A stretch of DNA of 52,846 nucleotides from positions 1 to 52,846 of the forward strand of contig NZ_JAGYPE020000041.1 in NCBI RefSeq assembly GCF_018343545.2, in the 5' to 3' direction. Under the pieces are notes generated by a model, which made no database searches, was not told the DNA's origin, and worked only from the letters and a program-made list of their open reading frames with translations. Positions 1 to 8,590 of the stretch are shown here, one piece after another. The DNA is from Neobacillus citreus. GTDB taxonomy: Bacteria > Bacillota > Bacilli > Bacillales > Cytobacillaceae. Position 1 is the first letter of the stretch; the number at the start of each line of letters is the position of its first letter. The position numbers were made by a program, and so were the translations under genes.

Positions 1-158
1 AAAATAAGCGGTCTATTCTTCCCGCGAGCCCTAGAAAAGAAGCGTACCGGTCAAAATAAGCAGCCCTATTCTGCCCGTGAACCATAGAAAAGAAGCGCAC
101 TGGTAAAAATAAGCCATCTATTTTGCCCTTGAGTTCAAGAATAGTAGCGCTCCAGCAT
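1..158. repeat. Tandem intergenic repeat, three copies of about 53 bp
   Basis: Three head-to-tail imperfect copies start at 1, 53 and 106, each opening with AAAATAAGC, followed by a CTATT(C/T)T segment, a G/C-rich centre and an AGAA(A/T)AG-AGCG segment. The CTATTCTT and AGAAAAG arms within a unit are partly complementary, so each copy could form a hairpin. The array is cut by the window edge and probably continues to the left. No coding potential is visible in it. The unit length matches that of two other arrays in this window (11.4 kb and 52.7 kb) although the sequences differ. Confidence 0.8.
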
Positions 159-214
159 CTTAGGATCATTTTTCAGCGGTCACGGACGGTTCTTTTTCCT
201 CATTCTGAAAGAAC

Positions 215-249
215 ATAAATAAAGACAACAGTTGAATCTCACTGTTGTC
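215..249 (-). terminator. Rho-independent terminator of the cysteine desulfurase gene
   Basis: A 9-bp perfect stem (GACAACAGT / ACTGTTGTC, 224-249) with an 8-nt loop sits just past the stop codon of the minus-strand desulfurase gene and is followed on that strand by a TTTATTTAT tract. Confidence 0.8.
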
Positions 250-259
250 CCTGATAACT

Positions 260-1378
260 TTAATCTATCGTTTCCCTTAACCATTGCAATACCTGATCGA
301 TTTCATCCTTCGTCGTATACCTGCCCAAACTAAAGCGGATGGCCCCCATTCCAACCCTTTCAGGAACAGCCATCTCCTTCAATACCGGTGATAATTCGAT
401 GCTGCCGGCATGGCAAGCCGAACCCGTTGAGGCTGCTAACTGTGGGATCGCCGCCAGCAGATCTTGTCCGATTTTTCCGACAAAGCTTACGTTTAATGTA
501 TTGGGCAGACGCTCCTCAGGATGTCCATTTAACTGAACACGGTCCCCGAACTCGACTTTTAATCCGCTCCAAAAATAGTCCGTAAGTTCCTTCAATACGC
601 TATTTCCTACATGGGTTTCAGCGATTTCACATGCTTTTCCTAAGCCGACTGCCAACAAGGTATTTTCCGTTCCTGCCCGGAGCCCGAATTCGTGACCGGC
701 CCCATGAATGAGCGATTCCAGTTTGATTCCATCTTTTATATAAAGCGCTCCAATTCCTTTAGGGGCATAAAGCTTATGGCCGGCGATGGTCAACATATCG
801 ACCTTTAACTCGTTCACATTAACAGGCACTTTCCCGACGGATTGAGAAGCATCCGTATGGAAGGCAATCCCATGCCTTTCAGCAAGATTCTCAATCTTGT
901 GAATCGGCTGTAAAGTGCCGGTTTCATTATTGGAGTGCATAATCGAAATCAGTATGGTGTCCTCTGAGATGGCTCGTTCAATTTCTTCCACTGACACTCT
1001 TCCGAATTGATCCACGCCTACGTAGGTGACCCTCGCCCCGATTTGCTCGAGAAATTGGCATGGATTTTTCACTGCTGGATGTTCTACTTTAGATGTAATG
1101 ATATGGTTGCCTTTACTTTTATTCTTAAAATAATAGCCTTTTAATGCCAGGTTATTGGCCTCACTGCCCCCACTTGTAAAAATGACTTCCCTTGGCAAAC
1201 AGCCAATTAAGTCAGCAACCTGTTCCCTTGCCTTCTGTAACCATTCTTTCACTGGTGCCCCAGCCCAATGCAGCGCTGATGGATTTCCATAATAGTCATG
1301 CAGGAGCGGCATCATGGCATCAATTACTTCAGGAGCCAGAGGTGTACTTGCGTTATAGTCCAAATAAATTTGTTGCAT
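260..1378 (-). CDS. Cysteine desulfurase (NifS/IscS family, PLP enzyme)
   Basis: This protein of about 372 residues is a class V aminotransferase-fold cysteine desulfurase, which moves sulfur from L-cysteine as a persulfide for Fe-S cluster, tRNA thiolation or cofactor synthesis. It opens with the family signature YLDYNASTPL, has the PLP-lysine context AGHKLYAPKG near residue 205, and carries the active-site cysteine in STGSACHAG near residue 325. Length is normal for the family. I chose the ATG at 1378 because the purine-rich GGGGAAGGA lies about 11 bases before it, whereas it directly abuts the alternative ATG at 1390. The gene is monocistronic, with a terminator downstream. Bacilli carry several NifS paralogs, so the sulfur acceptor cannot be told from sequence alone. 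Confidence 0.92.
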   Translation of the reverse strand: MQQIYLDYNASTPLAPEVIDAMMPLLHDYYGNPSALHWAGAPVKEWLQKAREQVADLIGCLPREVIFTSGGSEANNLALKGYYFKNKSKGNHIITSKVEHPAVKNPCQFLEQIGARVTYVGVDQFGRVSVEEIERAISEDTILISIMHSNNETGTLQPIHKIENLAERHGIAFHTDASQSVGKVPVNVNELKVDMLTIAGHKLYAPKGIGALYIKDGIKLESLIHGAGHEFGLRAGTENTLLAVGLGKACEIAETHVGNSVLKELTDYFWSGLKVEFGDRVQLNGHPEERLPNTLNVSFVGKIGQDLLAAIPQLAASTGSACHAGSIELSPVLKEMAVPERVGMGAIRFSLGRYTTKDEIDQVLQWLRETID

Positions 1379-1564
1379 ATACCGATTCATTCCTTCCCCG
1401 GAGGATTCCCATTTCCCAATTAAACTTTCATACTGTTCTACTAGTTTATTGTATGTATTCTATGTTTATTTTACGAGGGTTCGGCATTTATCACAAGTTC
1501 CGCAGCTTTCTTCACTTCATTTCATTCAGCTAACTATTTGAAACACGAGAACCGTCCCCTTATT

Positions 1565-1601
1565 CAAAAAAATACCCGCCAAGCCATTACAGCTCTGCGG
1601 G
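1565..1601 (-). terminator. Rho-independent terminator of the EEP-family gene
   Basis: CCCGC/GCGGG arms at 1575-1579 and 1597-1601 are followed on the minus strand by a TATTTTTTT tract, just downstream of the minus-strand secreted phosphatase stop codon at 1626. Confidence 0.7.
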
Positions 1602-1625
1602 ATTTTCTGATTCCTTCGGAAGCAT

Positions 1626-2504
1626 TTAGTTTCCACCATTTTCATATGGTTCTGTTCTCTCCAATACAATTTCTGCAGTTATGGGTAGGTGATCCGATGC
1701 TAACGTTTTTATTACTTCTTTTTCTACTGTTTTAATTTCAGCTGATGTAAAAATAAAATCAATTCGTTTGGTAGGATTTACTGCAGAATACGTATAAGCT
1801 TCAGGCTTATCATAAAAAACGTCAAGATAATGACCATACATCGGCTGCATTTCAATGCTATCTGGAACAGCATTTAAGTCTCCCATTATCACTTTTGGCC
1901 CTTCAGATTCTCCTGCTATAGAAATAATTTCCTTAATCTGTATTTGTCGTTCTGCAGTTGTCAACGCCAAGTGTGTATTATAAAAATGAAGATGATTTCC
2001 TTTTACATTAATAGTCGCTTCAAGGAGACCACGCTGTTCCGTGTTTCCGATTTTTGTAAGGGGATGGTTTTCAGACTGCAAAATAGGATATTTGCTTAAA
2101 ATTGCTGTCCCATACTGCCGGCGTGGCTCACCTTCATGTAATGGATCTCTGTCCAGGTTAGCTGCATAAACATAAAACATTCCTAAACGATTCGCAAGCC
2201 ACTTTGCCTGGTCTTGAAAATCACTGCGTTCTGACCAATGGTTGTCTACTTCCTGAAGTCCGATAATATCTGCCTCTTCATCCTCAATGACCTTTGCAAT
2301 TCGTTCCAGATCCAATACTCGGTCAACACCTTCAGCGTGATGAATGTTATAAGACATTACCTTTACGTTGACTGATTGTCCTCTAGGAAACTCCATTTCA
2401 ATCCCTGCTGCTTTTGTCTGCACCCCTGTTAAAGTAACCATAAAAAATGCCATAGACAGAAGGCTTAGCATCCATTTCCCTCTTTTCTTTGTGCCGATTT
2501 TCAT
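1626..2504 (-). CDS. Secreted endonuclease/exonuclease/phosphatase family protein
   Basis: This 292-residue protein has an N-terminal signal peptide (basic MKIGTKKRGK, then a hydrophobic stretch to about residue 30 ending near VQTKAAG). The remainder is a DNase I-like metallo-phosphoesterase fold: SYNIHH near 52, LQEVDNH (metal-binding Glu) near 80, the histidine in FYNTHLAL near 175, GDLNAVP near 208 and the terminal SDHLP near 272. It probably hydrolyses phosphodiester or phosphomonoester substrates outside the cell. The start has a strong GGGAGGG site 8 bases upstream. Its promoter region holds repeats in PhoP-box arrangement, and the divergent neighbour is a 5'-nucleotidase, which together point to phosphate scavenging. 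The exact substrate (nucleic acid, sphingomyelin-like lipid or inositol phosphate) is not resolved. Confidence 0.88.
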   Translation of the reverse strand: MKIGTKKRGKWMLSLLSMAFFMVTLTGVQTKAAGIEMEFPRGQSVNVKVMSYNIHHAEGVDRVLDLERIAKVIEDEEADIIGLQEVDNHWSERSDFQDQAKWLANRLGMFYVYAANLDRDPLHEGEPRRQYGTAILSKYPILQSENHPLTKIGNTEQRGLLEATINVKGNHLHFYNTHLALTTAERQIQIKEIISIAGESEGPKVIMGDLNAVPDSIEMQPMYGHYLDVFYDKPEAYTYSAVNPTKRIDFIFTSAEIKTVEKEVIKTLASDHLPITAEIVLERTEPYENGGN

Positions 2505-2576
2505 TCTCTCATCCCTCCCTGATTGTTTTCTTTCTATTAAATATTACTTGATCAATTTGAAGTATTGATTTCTGAC

Positions 2577-2615
2577 GTGTAAAAAGCGCATTAAAAATTG
2601 TTAAGAACTGGTAAA
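2577..2615 (-). promoter_or_regulatory. Candidate PhoP box upstream of the EEP-family gene
   Basis: Read on the minus strand, hexamers TTTACC, TTAACA, TAATGC and TTACAC recur at an exact 11-bp period (starting at 2615, 2604, 2593 and 2582). PhoP of Bacillus subtilis binds TT(A/T/C)ACA-type direct repeats with this spacing. Three of the four hexamers are good matches and one is weak. Confidence 0.5.
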
Positions 2616-2715
2616 GTAATCAGTTTTGTTCCCCAAGATTTTATGAACAACCATGAACAGCGTACTTCCATTCGCATTCTATAAATAAATTAAAAGAGAT
2701 TGAATTTTCAATATT

Positions 2716-2743
2716 TTTACCCTTCCTTAACTACCATTTAACA
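2716..2743 (+). promoter_or_regulatory. Candidate PhoP box upstream of the 5'-nucleotidase gene
   Basis: Hexamers TTTACC (2716), TTAACT (2727) and TTAACA (2738) lie at an 11-bp period on the coding strand, 42-69 bases before the start codon. This is the spacing and orientation known for PhoP-activated phosphatase genes. The match is by eye only. Confidence 0.5.
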
Positions 2744-2784
2744 ATTATTTGCTACCATTTTCTTGTAACTATCATTTAGGGGGA

Positions 2785-4608
2785 ATGAAATTGAAAAAGT
2801 CGTTCAAACGTCTATTTGCTGTCACTACTGCCGCGGTCCTTGGCGGTGGAATCCTAATGAACTCTTCACAAACTCTAGCATCCAATAATTCTGGACAAGC
2901 AGTGTCCAATCAAGGTCTGGGAAACAAGGACCTTGTCAATCTCCAATTATTAAGTTTGACGGACTTGCATGGCTATCTTCAGGCCTTCAATGACAAGTCG
3001 AATGGTCAAATCATGACTACAAATGGACCGCTTACAGTTGGCGGTGCAGCGTATTTGGCCGCCCATATCAAAAACTTAAAAGCAGGTCACGAAAATTCAA
3101 TCCTTTTTTCCGCTGGGGACGATTTCAGCGGTTGGCCTTTTGAAGTGGCATCACATCATAATGAGCCAACCATCGAATTCCTTAACGCGATTGGATTGGA
3201 ATTTTCTGCGGCTGGCAACCATGAATTTGATGCTTCCAGGGAGTTCTTGACGGAGCATATCATGAAGGGAAAAAGCTTTGGAGTCCCGGGTGTTGATAGT
3301 TCATTTACTGACTCTAAGGGAAAGAAATTCAAAGGAAGTGATTATGACTACCTTTCTGCGAATATTCGTGATGCAAAAACTGGGGAACTGGTGTTAAAGC
3401 CTTACACCATTAAAATGATCCATGATGGCAAGGGTCGTGCTATCCCTGTCGGTTTCATTGCTCTTACCACACCAACAACCATAACAGGGTCCACTTCGTT
3501 TCAAGAAGGGGTATTAACAGCGGATCCTCTCGTGGAAACAGCCAACCGGTATGCAAAGGAATTGCAGGAAAAAGGTGTTGAAACCATTATTGCAGTCGTC
3601 CATGAAGGTGGGTCGACCAAAAGCGATGGCTCTGACATTAACGGGTCTGACAGTCCTTTTGGTCCTATCTTCGATTTTGCAAAAGAAGCTTCACCGGCAA
3701 TTGATGCGATTGTATCCGGACACTGGCATGCAAAGTTTAATGCCTTTATCGAAGATCCTGCCGGTAACCCTCGTCCTGTTGTAGAAGCCGCCAATCATGG
3801 ACGCCTTCTTAATGAAATCAACTTGTCGATTGATCCAAATACAAAGGATGTTGTTCGCAATTTAACTACGTCTACAAACCACCCGGTTACACGAGATCTT
3901 CCAGCTGACCCAGAGATTGAGAAGATGGTTTCTTACTGGGTAGAACGTGGAAAGGAACGCTGGGCAGAGCCAATTGCCAAATTGACAGGCGATTTGACAC
4001 GGGCTCGTAATGCAAACGGTGAAAGTACACTTGCCAATTTTGTTGCAGATGCTCACTATTATTCTGGTAAAAAAGCAGAGAATCCAGCCGAATTCGCTTT
4101 GACAGCCGCCAGTCCGTTGCGTGGGGATTTACTGTATAAAAAGGGAACAAATGCCGCTGACAGTGACGGGCAGATTCTATTTGGAGAAGCCTGGCAAGCC
4201 CATGGCTACCAAAATCCATTATTAGTCGTAACGTTAACTGGCCAGCAAATTAAACAAATCCTTGAAGAGCAGTGGAGAAAAAATGCAAACGGTACTGAAA
4301 GCTTTTACCCGCTAGCTGTTTCCTATAACGTCCACTATAGTTACGACAAAAGCAAAACTATTAATGATAGAATCGATCCAACGAAGGTTATTATCAATGG
4401 GGAGCCACTTGATTTGAACCGTTCCTACCGTGTAGCTGCTCTGGCGTATATGGTCATTGGTGCTGATGGATACCCGACATTTACACAATATCGCGAACCT
4501 GTTCGCACTGAAGTTGATTATTGGGCTCTCCAAAACTATTTAAAGGAGCAGAAGGTCATCGAACCGCCAGCATTAAACCGTGTAACATCTATAACAATTT
4601 CTCAATAA
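2785..4608 (+). CDS. Secreted bifunctional 5'-nucleotidase / 2',3'-cyclic phosphodiesterase-like metallophosphatase
   Basis: This protein of about 607 residues belongs to the UshA/5'-nucleotidase family. After a signal peptide (about residues 1-32) comes a calcineurin-like metallophosphoesterase domain: LTDLHGY, SAGDDFSG (the usual GD-N is altered here), AAGNHEFD, VHEGG and SGHWHAKF. The C-terminal substrate-binding 5_nucleotid_C domain follows (GESTLANFVADA, TGQQIKQILEEQW, GADGYPTF). It should dephosphorylate extracellular nucleotides. The ATG at 2785 lies one base from AGGGGG, so the TTG at 2791 (7 bases from it) may be the true start. Neighbours and the upstream PhoP-like repeats suggest induction by phosphate limitation. 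A strong terminator follows. Confidence 0.9.
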   Translation: MKLKKSFKRLFAVTTAAVLGGGILMNSSQTLASNNSGQAVSNQGLGNKDLVNLQLLSLTDLHGYLQAFNDKSNGQIMTTNGPLTVGGAAYLAAHIKNLKAGHENSILFSAGDDFSGWPFEVASHHNEPTIEFLNAIGLEFSAAGNHEFDASREFLTEHIMKGKSFGVPGVDSSFTDSKGKKFKGSDYDYLSANIRDAKTGELVLKPYTIKMIHDGKGRAIPVGFIALTTPTTITGSTSFQEGVLTADPLVETANRYAKELQEKGVETIIAVVHEGGSTKSDGSDINGSDSPFGPIFDFAKEASPAIDAIVSGHWHAKFNAFIEDPAGNPRPVVEAANHGRLLNEINLSIDPNTKDVVRNLTTSTNHPVTRDLPADPEIEKMVSYWVERGKERWAEPIAKLTGDLTRARNANGESTLANFVADAHYYSGKKAENPAEFALTAASPLRGDLLYKKGTNAADSDGQILFGEAWQAHGYQNPLLVVTLTGQQIKQILEEQWRKNANGTESFYPLAVSYNVHYSYDKSKTINDRIDPTKVIINGEPLDLNRSYRVAALAYMVIGADGYPTFTQYREPVRTEVDYWALQNYLKEQKVIEPPALNRVTSITISQ

Positions 4609-4616
4609 GTAATAAA

Positions 4617-4656
4617 GCTGGAAACATGATAATTCAACGTTTCCAGCATTTTTTTT
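4617..4656 (+). terminator. Rho-independent terminator
   Basis: A 9-bp perfect stem GCTGGAAAC / GTTTCCAGC (4617-4647) is followed by eight T residues, right after the 5'-nucleotidase stop codon. Confidence 0.95.
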
Positions 4657-4876
4657 GCCCATAGTTATTTCTTCACACTTGGAATTGATAAAGGCTCTTG
4701 TAAAGTGAAAGAAGTTGTAGGTTTCGTTAATTGTCTATTAATTTTCAATTCAAAAAATTAAAGAGATTTTTCGATAGGATTAAGTTGTGTAAAGAATTGG
4801 AAAAATGCCTTCTTTTTTCCTTGAAGGCCTGTATGATAAGACTGTAAGACAATATGGAACTCGAGGAGGAATACAG

Positions 4877-5194
4877 ATGAAAACTTTCAAAAAATGGTTA
4901 TTTGCTTTGATGTCCGCACTGTTGTTACTGGGAGCTGCTACGGCATGCTCAAATGCCAGTTCAAAAACGGATGATCCGAACACGGAACAAAACGACGATA
5001 GTTTACAAAATGATGGATCTCAACAGGATGATGGGTCACAAAATGACGATAGTTCTCAACAGGATAATGGCTCACAGAATGACGATAGCACCCAACAGGA
5101 TGATGATTCTCAGCAAGATGATAGTTCTCAACAGGATGATGGGTCTCAACAAGATGATGGTTCACAAAGTGAAGATGACAATTCTGGTCAATAA
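4877..5194 (+). CDS. Small Asp/Gln/Ser-rich repeat lipoprotein
   Basis: This 105-residue protein starts with a lipoprotein signal peptide whose hydrophobic core LLLLGAATAC ends in a plausible lipobox cysteine near residue 24. Everything after about residue 40 is a low-complexity acidic tail made of QQDDGSQ/NDDSSQ-type heptad-like repeats with no fold signature. It is probably a membrane-anchored, intrinsically disordered, strongly acidic surface protein. Function is unknown; cation binding or spacing are possibilities only. The start is set by a perfect GAGGAGG site (4863-4869) 7 bases before the ATG. It is a single-gene unit with its own terminator. Repeat slippage could easily change its length between strains. 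Confidence 0.7.
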   Translation: MKTFKKWLFALMSALLLLGAATACSNASSKTDDPNTEQNDDSLQNDGSQQDDGSQNDDSSQQDNGSQNDDSTQQDDDSQQDDSSQQDDGSQQDDGSQSEDDNSGQ

Positions 5195-5218
5195 GGAAAA
5201 GTAGTAGGAAAAAGTGAA

Positions 5219-5245
5219 CAAGACGGCTGTTGCCGTCTTGTTTTT
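5219..5245 (+). terminator. Rho-independent terminator
   Basis: Perfect 9-bp stem CAAGACGGC / GCCGTCTTG with a 4-nt TGTT loop and five following T residues, 25 bases past the lipoprotein stop codon. Confidence 0.95.
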
Positions 5246-5376
5246 CATAACAACTATCCTATTTATACATCTATCATTCAATCGACAATTATGCATTTCA
5301 TTTCGAAAATCTTTCAGACGTGGAGGATATATCCTTCGTTTTTTGATTAGGAACACGCAAGAATAAATTTTATCCA

Positions 5377-6246
5377 TTAATTAAATTGGGCACGAATCAC
5401 TTCAATTGTCCGATTTAAGAAATCCTGCAACTTTTGTAAAAATGACTGCCCCTCATCTGAATGTAAAAAGTTGGAGACTTTTTCTGCAGTATCACTTACC
5501 TGGTTCTTTACTTGGTTCCAGTCAATGTCCATCCCCTTCAGTTTGTTGAAGAAGTCTACTAACTTATTTAACTCTTCATTTGATAACGAAATCCCAAGCT
5601 CCGTTGCAGCTTGTTGAATGATTTCACGTATGTCTGCTTCAGTTTTTGGATCATTTTTAGCAATTTCATCCTTGACCTTTTCCATCAGAGCTGCGGCATT
5701 GTCCGCTCCAATAGAATCACCAAGCTGTGCGGTTTTCACCATTTCTTCATTAGCCGCTTTTTTGACTTCTTCAGGAATTTCTTTATTCGTTGTCGTTTCA
5801 TAAGCCTTCATAATACCAGTCAAAGCAGCTGTACCTGATACAGAATATGGTGCCGTAATCTGGATTGTTGCATCCTTAACACCTGCCGTCATCAAGGCAT
5901 TTTTATACATTTCGTCCGTAACCCATGTAATATTGTTCGACTGAACCTTTAACCCAGAATCCTTGGCACCGATCGTGATACTCGCCGATGAAATAGCTCG
6001 GTTACCTATTTGTGCTTGGGGAACAAACTCCCCTAAATATTCATGTTCTTCTTTATTAGATACGGTAATCATTTGCACGTTTTCCGGTGCCCCTAACTCA
6101 GTTAACATGTCATTTTTTTGCTGTTGTGTCAGGTTTTCTCCTAACGTAACAATGACATCTCCTTCTGATGCGTCTGCAAAGCAGATCGAAGGGATCGAGA
6201 CAAGCATCGCTATTGCAATAAACATTGCCTTTAATTTGAGTTTCAA
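5377..6246 (-). CDS. ypuA: DUF1002 family secreted protein (YpuA-like)
   Basis: This 289-residue protein has a cleavable signal peptide (residues 1 to about 24, ending ICFADA). The DUF1002 body includes the VIVTLGENLTQQQ start, the SASITIGAKDSG segment and a helical C-terminal half rich in Lys/Glu/Asp. It is the family of Bacillus subtilis YpuA, an envelope protein of unknown activity. Translation starts at TTG (6246), 7 bases after a perfect AAGGAGG. A possible 17-codon upstream reading frame with its own AGGAGG site ends in a TGA that overlaps this TTG, so expression may be translationally coupled. Confidence 0.85.
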   Translation of the reverse strand: MKLKLKAMFIAIAMLVSIPSICFADASEGDVIVTLGENLTQQQKNDMLTELGAPENVQMITVSNKEEHEYLGEFVPQAQIGNRAISSASITIGAKDSGLKVQSNNITWVTDEMYKNALMTAGVKDATIQITAPYSVSGTAALTGIMKAYETTTNKEIPEEVKKAANEEMVKTAQLGDSIGADNAAALMEKVKDEIAKNDPKTEADIREIIQQAATELGISLSNEELNKLVDFFNKLKGMDIDWNQVKNQVSDTAEKVSNFLHSDEGQSFLQKLQDFLNRTIEVIRAQFN

Positions 6247-6296
6247 AATAAAACCTCCTTAAAGCGCCATTTTTCATTGGATGAGTATCTTTTCAA
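6243..6296 (-). CDS. Possible 17-residue leader peptide upstream of ypuA
   Basis: A TTG codon at 6296 is preceded by AGGAGG at good spacing and opens an 18-codon frame encoding MKRYSSNEKWRFKEVLF. Its TGA stop overlaps the TTG start of ypuA (TTTTGA), and the ypuA Shine-Dalgarno lies inside this frame. This is the arrangement expected for translational coupling or a regulatory leader. Only the two ribosome sites and the overlap support it. Confidence 0.35.
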   Translation of the reverse strand: MKRYSSNEKWRFKEVLF

Positions 6297-6528
6297 TAAA
6301 AATACCTCCTGAAAAATTTGGCTTTGCATTATCATAACACTAGAGGTTTGGCATTTCATTATAAGAATCGGTAACAATTATGCCAATTCTATTAAGGTAT
6401 TTACACAGTGGATAATAATGTTACAGCTAGAGTACGATTTCTTTACCGACCCATTGATTATCACAAAAAGACTAATGACGGCAGTGGTTCCAGATGTAAT
6501 CCATGGCCAAAAAAGTGATTTCACCAAG

Positions 6529-6559
6529 CAAAAAAGGACAACAGTTTCAATGTTGTCCT
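6529..6559 (-). terminator. Rho-independent terminator of the TerC-family gene
   Basis: A 9-bp perfect stem AGGACAACA / TGTTGTCCT (6535-6559) is followed on the minus strand by a T-rich run, 20 bases past the stop codon. Confidence 0.9.
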
Positions 6560-6579
6560 ATTTAACCTTATTTTTTTAT

Positions 6580-7248
6580 CTAGCCTTCTTTTGCTGTATT
6601 TATCTTAGCAATAATATATCCAAAACCTATAACAAGAACGGTAATAGCAGTTGGTACCAATAAGTGAAAATCATTTGGGAGGATTGGCTGGAATTTAGGC
6701 TCTCCTACCATCATTTCGCCTGCTGTCCATGCTAATATTCCAGCACCAGCATAGGTGATCATCGGGTACTTTTCCATGGCTTTTAATATGAATTGGCTTC
6801 CAAAAACGACGATTGGGATACTAACGATTACACCGATGAAAATCCCAGCTAAATTTCCTTTAACGGCACCGGCAATAGCTAGTACATTATCAAGGGACAT
6901 CACTGCATCAGCAGTAATAATGGTTTTCACGGCGGAAATTAAACTTGACCCTCCTACTCTATGATGATTTTCACCCTCATCAACTAGAAGTTTAATGGCT
7001 ATATATACGAGAAGAAGGCCCCCAGCAAAAGTTAAGAATGGTAACTCTAGCAGGTACACTATTGCTACTGCAAAAATTAATCGTAAAATAATGGCTCCAA
7101 CTGTGCCCCAAAATATTGCTTTCTTTTGTTGTTTCTTTGGAACATTCCGAGCTGCCATTGCGATTACAAGTGCGTTATCTCCACTTAATACAATATTGAT
7201 TAAAATAACCTCCAAAAGCACCGCAAACGACAAACCAAATATCTCCAA
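6580..7248 (-). CDS. TerC family integral membrane protein, YjbE type (putative metal ion exporter)
   Basis: This protein of about 222 residues has seven or so hydrophobic segments and the TerC signatures NIVLSGDNALVIAMA near residue 22 and TADAVMSLDNVLAIAGA near residue 115, whose Asp/Asn residues line the transport path. TerC relatives in Bacillus (MeeF, MeeY) export manganese and can metallate secreted enzymes; the YjbE subgroup is less studied. I chose TTG 7248 because GAGGTGG lies 5 bases before it, while the GTG at 7257 overlaps that site. I looked for a yybP-ykoY manganese riboswitch in the 200 bases upstream and did not find its conserved elements. Confidence 0.85.
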   Translation of the reverse strand: MEIFGLSFAVLLEVILINIVLSGDNALVIAMAARNVPKKQQKKAIFWGTVGAIILRLIFAVAIVYLLELPFLTFAGGLLLVYIAIKLLVDEGENHHRVGGSSLISAVKTIITADAVMSLDNVLAIAGAVKGNLAGIFIGVIVSIPIVVFGSQFILKAMEKYPMITYAGAGILAWTAGEMMVGEPKFQPILPNDFHLLVPTAITVLVIGFGYIIAKINTAKEG

Positions 7249-7466
7249 TTTAACCACCTCTGACTTAAGTTTAACTAAGCCATTATATTAATTTGGGGTT
7301 TATTAAAGACCACCTGATTTGGATTAATTGAAATATATTTTCCTTTATAGATTTACATATATAAATTATTTTAAGGAAAGCGGTACACCTGTATATTTAA
7401 TAGAATAAAGGGGAAATATTAAAAAAAAACGTTTATTATAACGTCTAAATCGAGGGCAGCTATGAA

Positions 7467-8048
7467 ATGAATTACATTTGGGAATCGATGGCAATTTTAT
7501 TCACAGGAGTTTGCTTAATACGGATAGCCGGAAAAAAAACAGTGGCTCAAATGTCAGGATTGGAAGTTATAACAATTTTAGCGATTGCTTCCACAACTGG
7601 TCACGCTATTTCAGAACAAGGGTTAATTAAAACCATACTTGCCTTGTGTTCTCTTGTAGCAATTCTAATAACAATTCAGTTTTTAGCAATTAAATTTAAT
7701 TTTGTTAAAAGATTATTGGTAGGGAAGTCAACACCAGTTATCCAAGATGGAAAAATTATTATTAATAATCTAAAAAAGCTACGCATCACCGTTGATCAGT
7801 TGGAAGCAAGGTTACGAGAAAATGGAATTTCTTCTATCACCGATGTTAAAACTGCATCCATTGAAATTACCGGACAATTTGGGTATGAATTAATGAATTA
7901 TTCAAAGGCCGTAACACTCGGAGATTTAGAAAAAACTATAGATGAACTACAATCAAATATACTCCAACAACTTCGCATTATTGAACAAAGAGTTTCTAAG
8001 GAAACTGTTCAGGATAACACTCAAACACAAAACGAGCAGAAAAATTAA
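7467..8048 (+). CDS. DUF421 family membrane protein (YetF/YrbG-like)
   Basis: This 193-residue protein has three N-terminal transmembrane helices (about residues 8-80; motif RIAGKKTVAQMSGLEV near 20). A cytoplasmic DUF421 domain follows, with the characteristic VIQDGKI and LEARLRENGI elements near 90-120, then a helical Gln/Asn-rich tail. Members occur widely in spore formers; some relatives of this family influence spore germination, but a biochemical role is not established. The ATG at 7467 is the first in frame; GAGGG lies about 11 bases upstream, a rather long spacing. It is monocistronic. Confidence 0.8.
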   Translation: MNYIWESMAILFTGVCLIRIAGKKTVAQMSGLEVITILAIASTTGHAISEQGLIKTILALCSLVAILITIQFLAIKFNFVKRLLVGKSTPVIQDGKIIINNLKKLRITVDQLEARLRENGISSITDVKTASIEITGQFGYELMNYSKAVTLGDLEKTIDELQSNILQQLRIIEQRVSKETVQDNTQTQNEQKN

Positions 8049-8188
8049 AATAATCACATGACTGAACTTTACGGTCATTGTGGAAAATTTCAATAACAAT
8101 AAATATCAATCCCGTAAAAATAATTTTCTTTGGATACTGCATTAATAATTAGAGTTTCCATGTCTTAGTGTTCGCATTAAATAATTGA

Positions 8189-8332
8189 AGCCCGTTTGTC
8201 CTTGCACACCACCCCTTAATAGCTCAGACTTTAGAACGTAAAGGTCACATTATTGTTCACATTGTATTAATAGGATTAGGTACTTTTATTTTGATTAAAC
8301 ACGATACGTTCCGTTACGTTTTTAATTTCTAA
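8189..8332 (+). pseudogene. C-terminal remnant of a cadmium resistance transporter (CadD-like)
   Basis: An open stretch of 47 codons ending TAA at 8330-8332 encodes FVLAHHPLIAQTLERKGH then IIVHIVLIGLGTFILIKH. This resembles the last helix region of the CadD/Cad family of cadmium resistance transporters (HP-IA-xLE-x-GHIIVP-x-VLIGLG). It has no start codon or ribosome site: an in-frame TGA lies at 8186-8188 and the preceding 140 bases do not carry the rest of the gene in any frame I could recognise. A strong terminator follows at the spacing expected for the original gene. The family assignment is from memory of the motif. Confidence 0.5.
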
Positions 8333-8340
8333 TTACCAAT

Positions 8341-8377
8341 AAAAAACCAGCAAAAAAAATGGCTGGTTTTTTATTTT
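8341..8377 (+). terminator. Rho-independent terminator
   Basis: A perfect 9-bp stem AAAACCAGC / GCTGGTTTT (8343-8370) is flanked by A- and T-runs, so it could act in both directions. It sits right after the CadD-like remnant and was probably its terminator. Confidence 0.85.
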
Positions 8378-8590
8378 TAAAACAATGTAACAAGTGACTC
8401 TTGTTCAACTTCCGTTACTTTTAAGTAGATTTCTTCACACTCTTCCACGAAGCCCCGTCCTTTACTAATATCTTTATTAATTTTTGTCACATTACAAAAA
8501 CATAATGTACTTTTTACATTAGATTAATAAAGTAGACTCCAACTTCAAATATAATAAAGTAGAAGCTTACATTTTTAGAGGAGTGATGAT

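Noticed and set aside
7258..7466. yybP-ykoY manganese riboswitch upstream of the TerC-family gene
   Set aside because: I could not find the conserved loop elements of this riboswitch on the minus strand.
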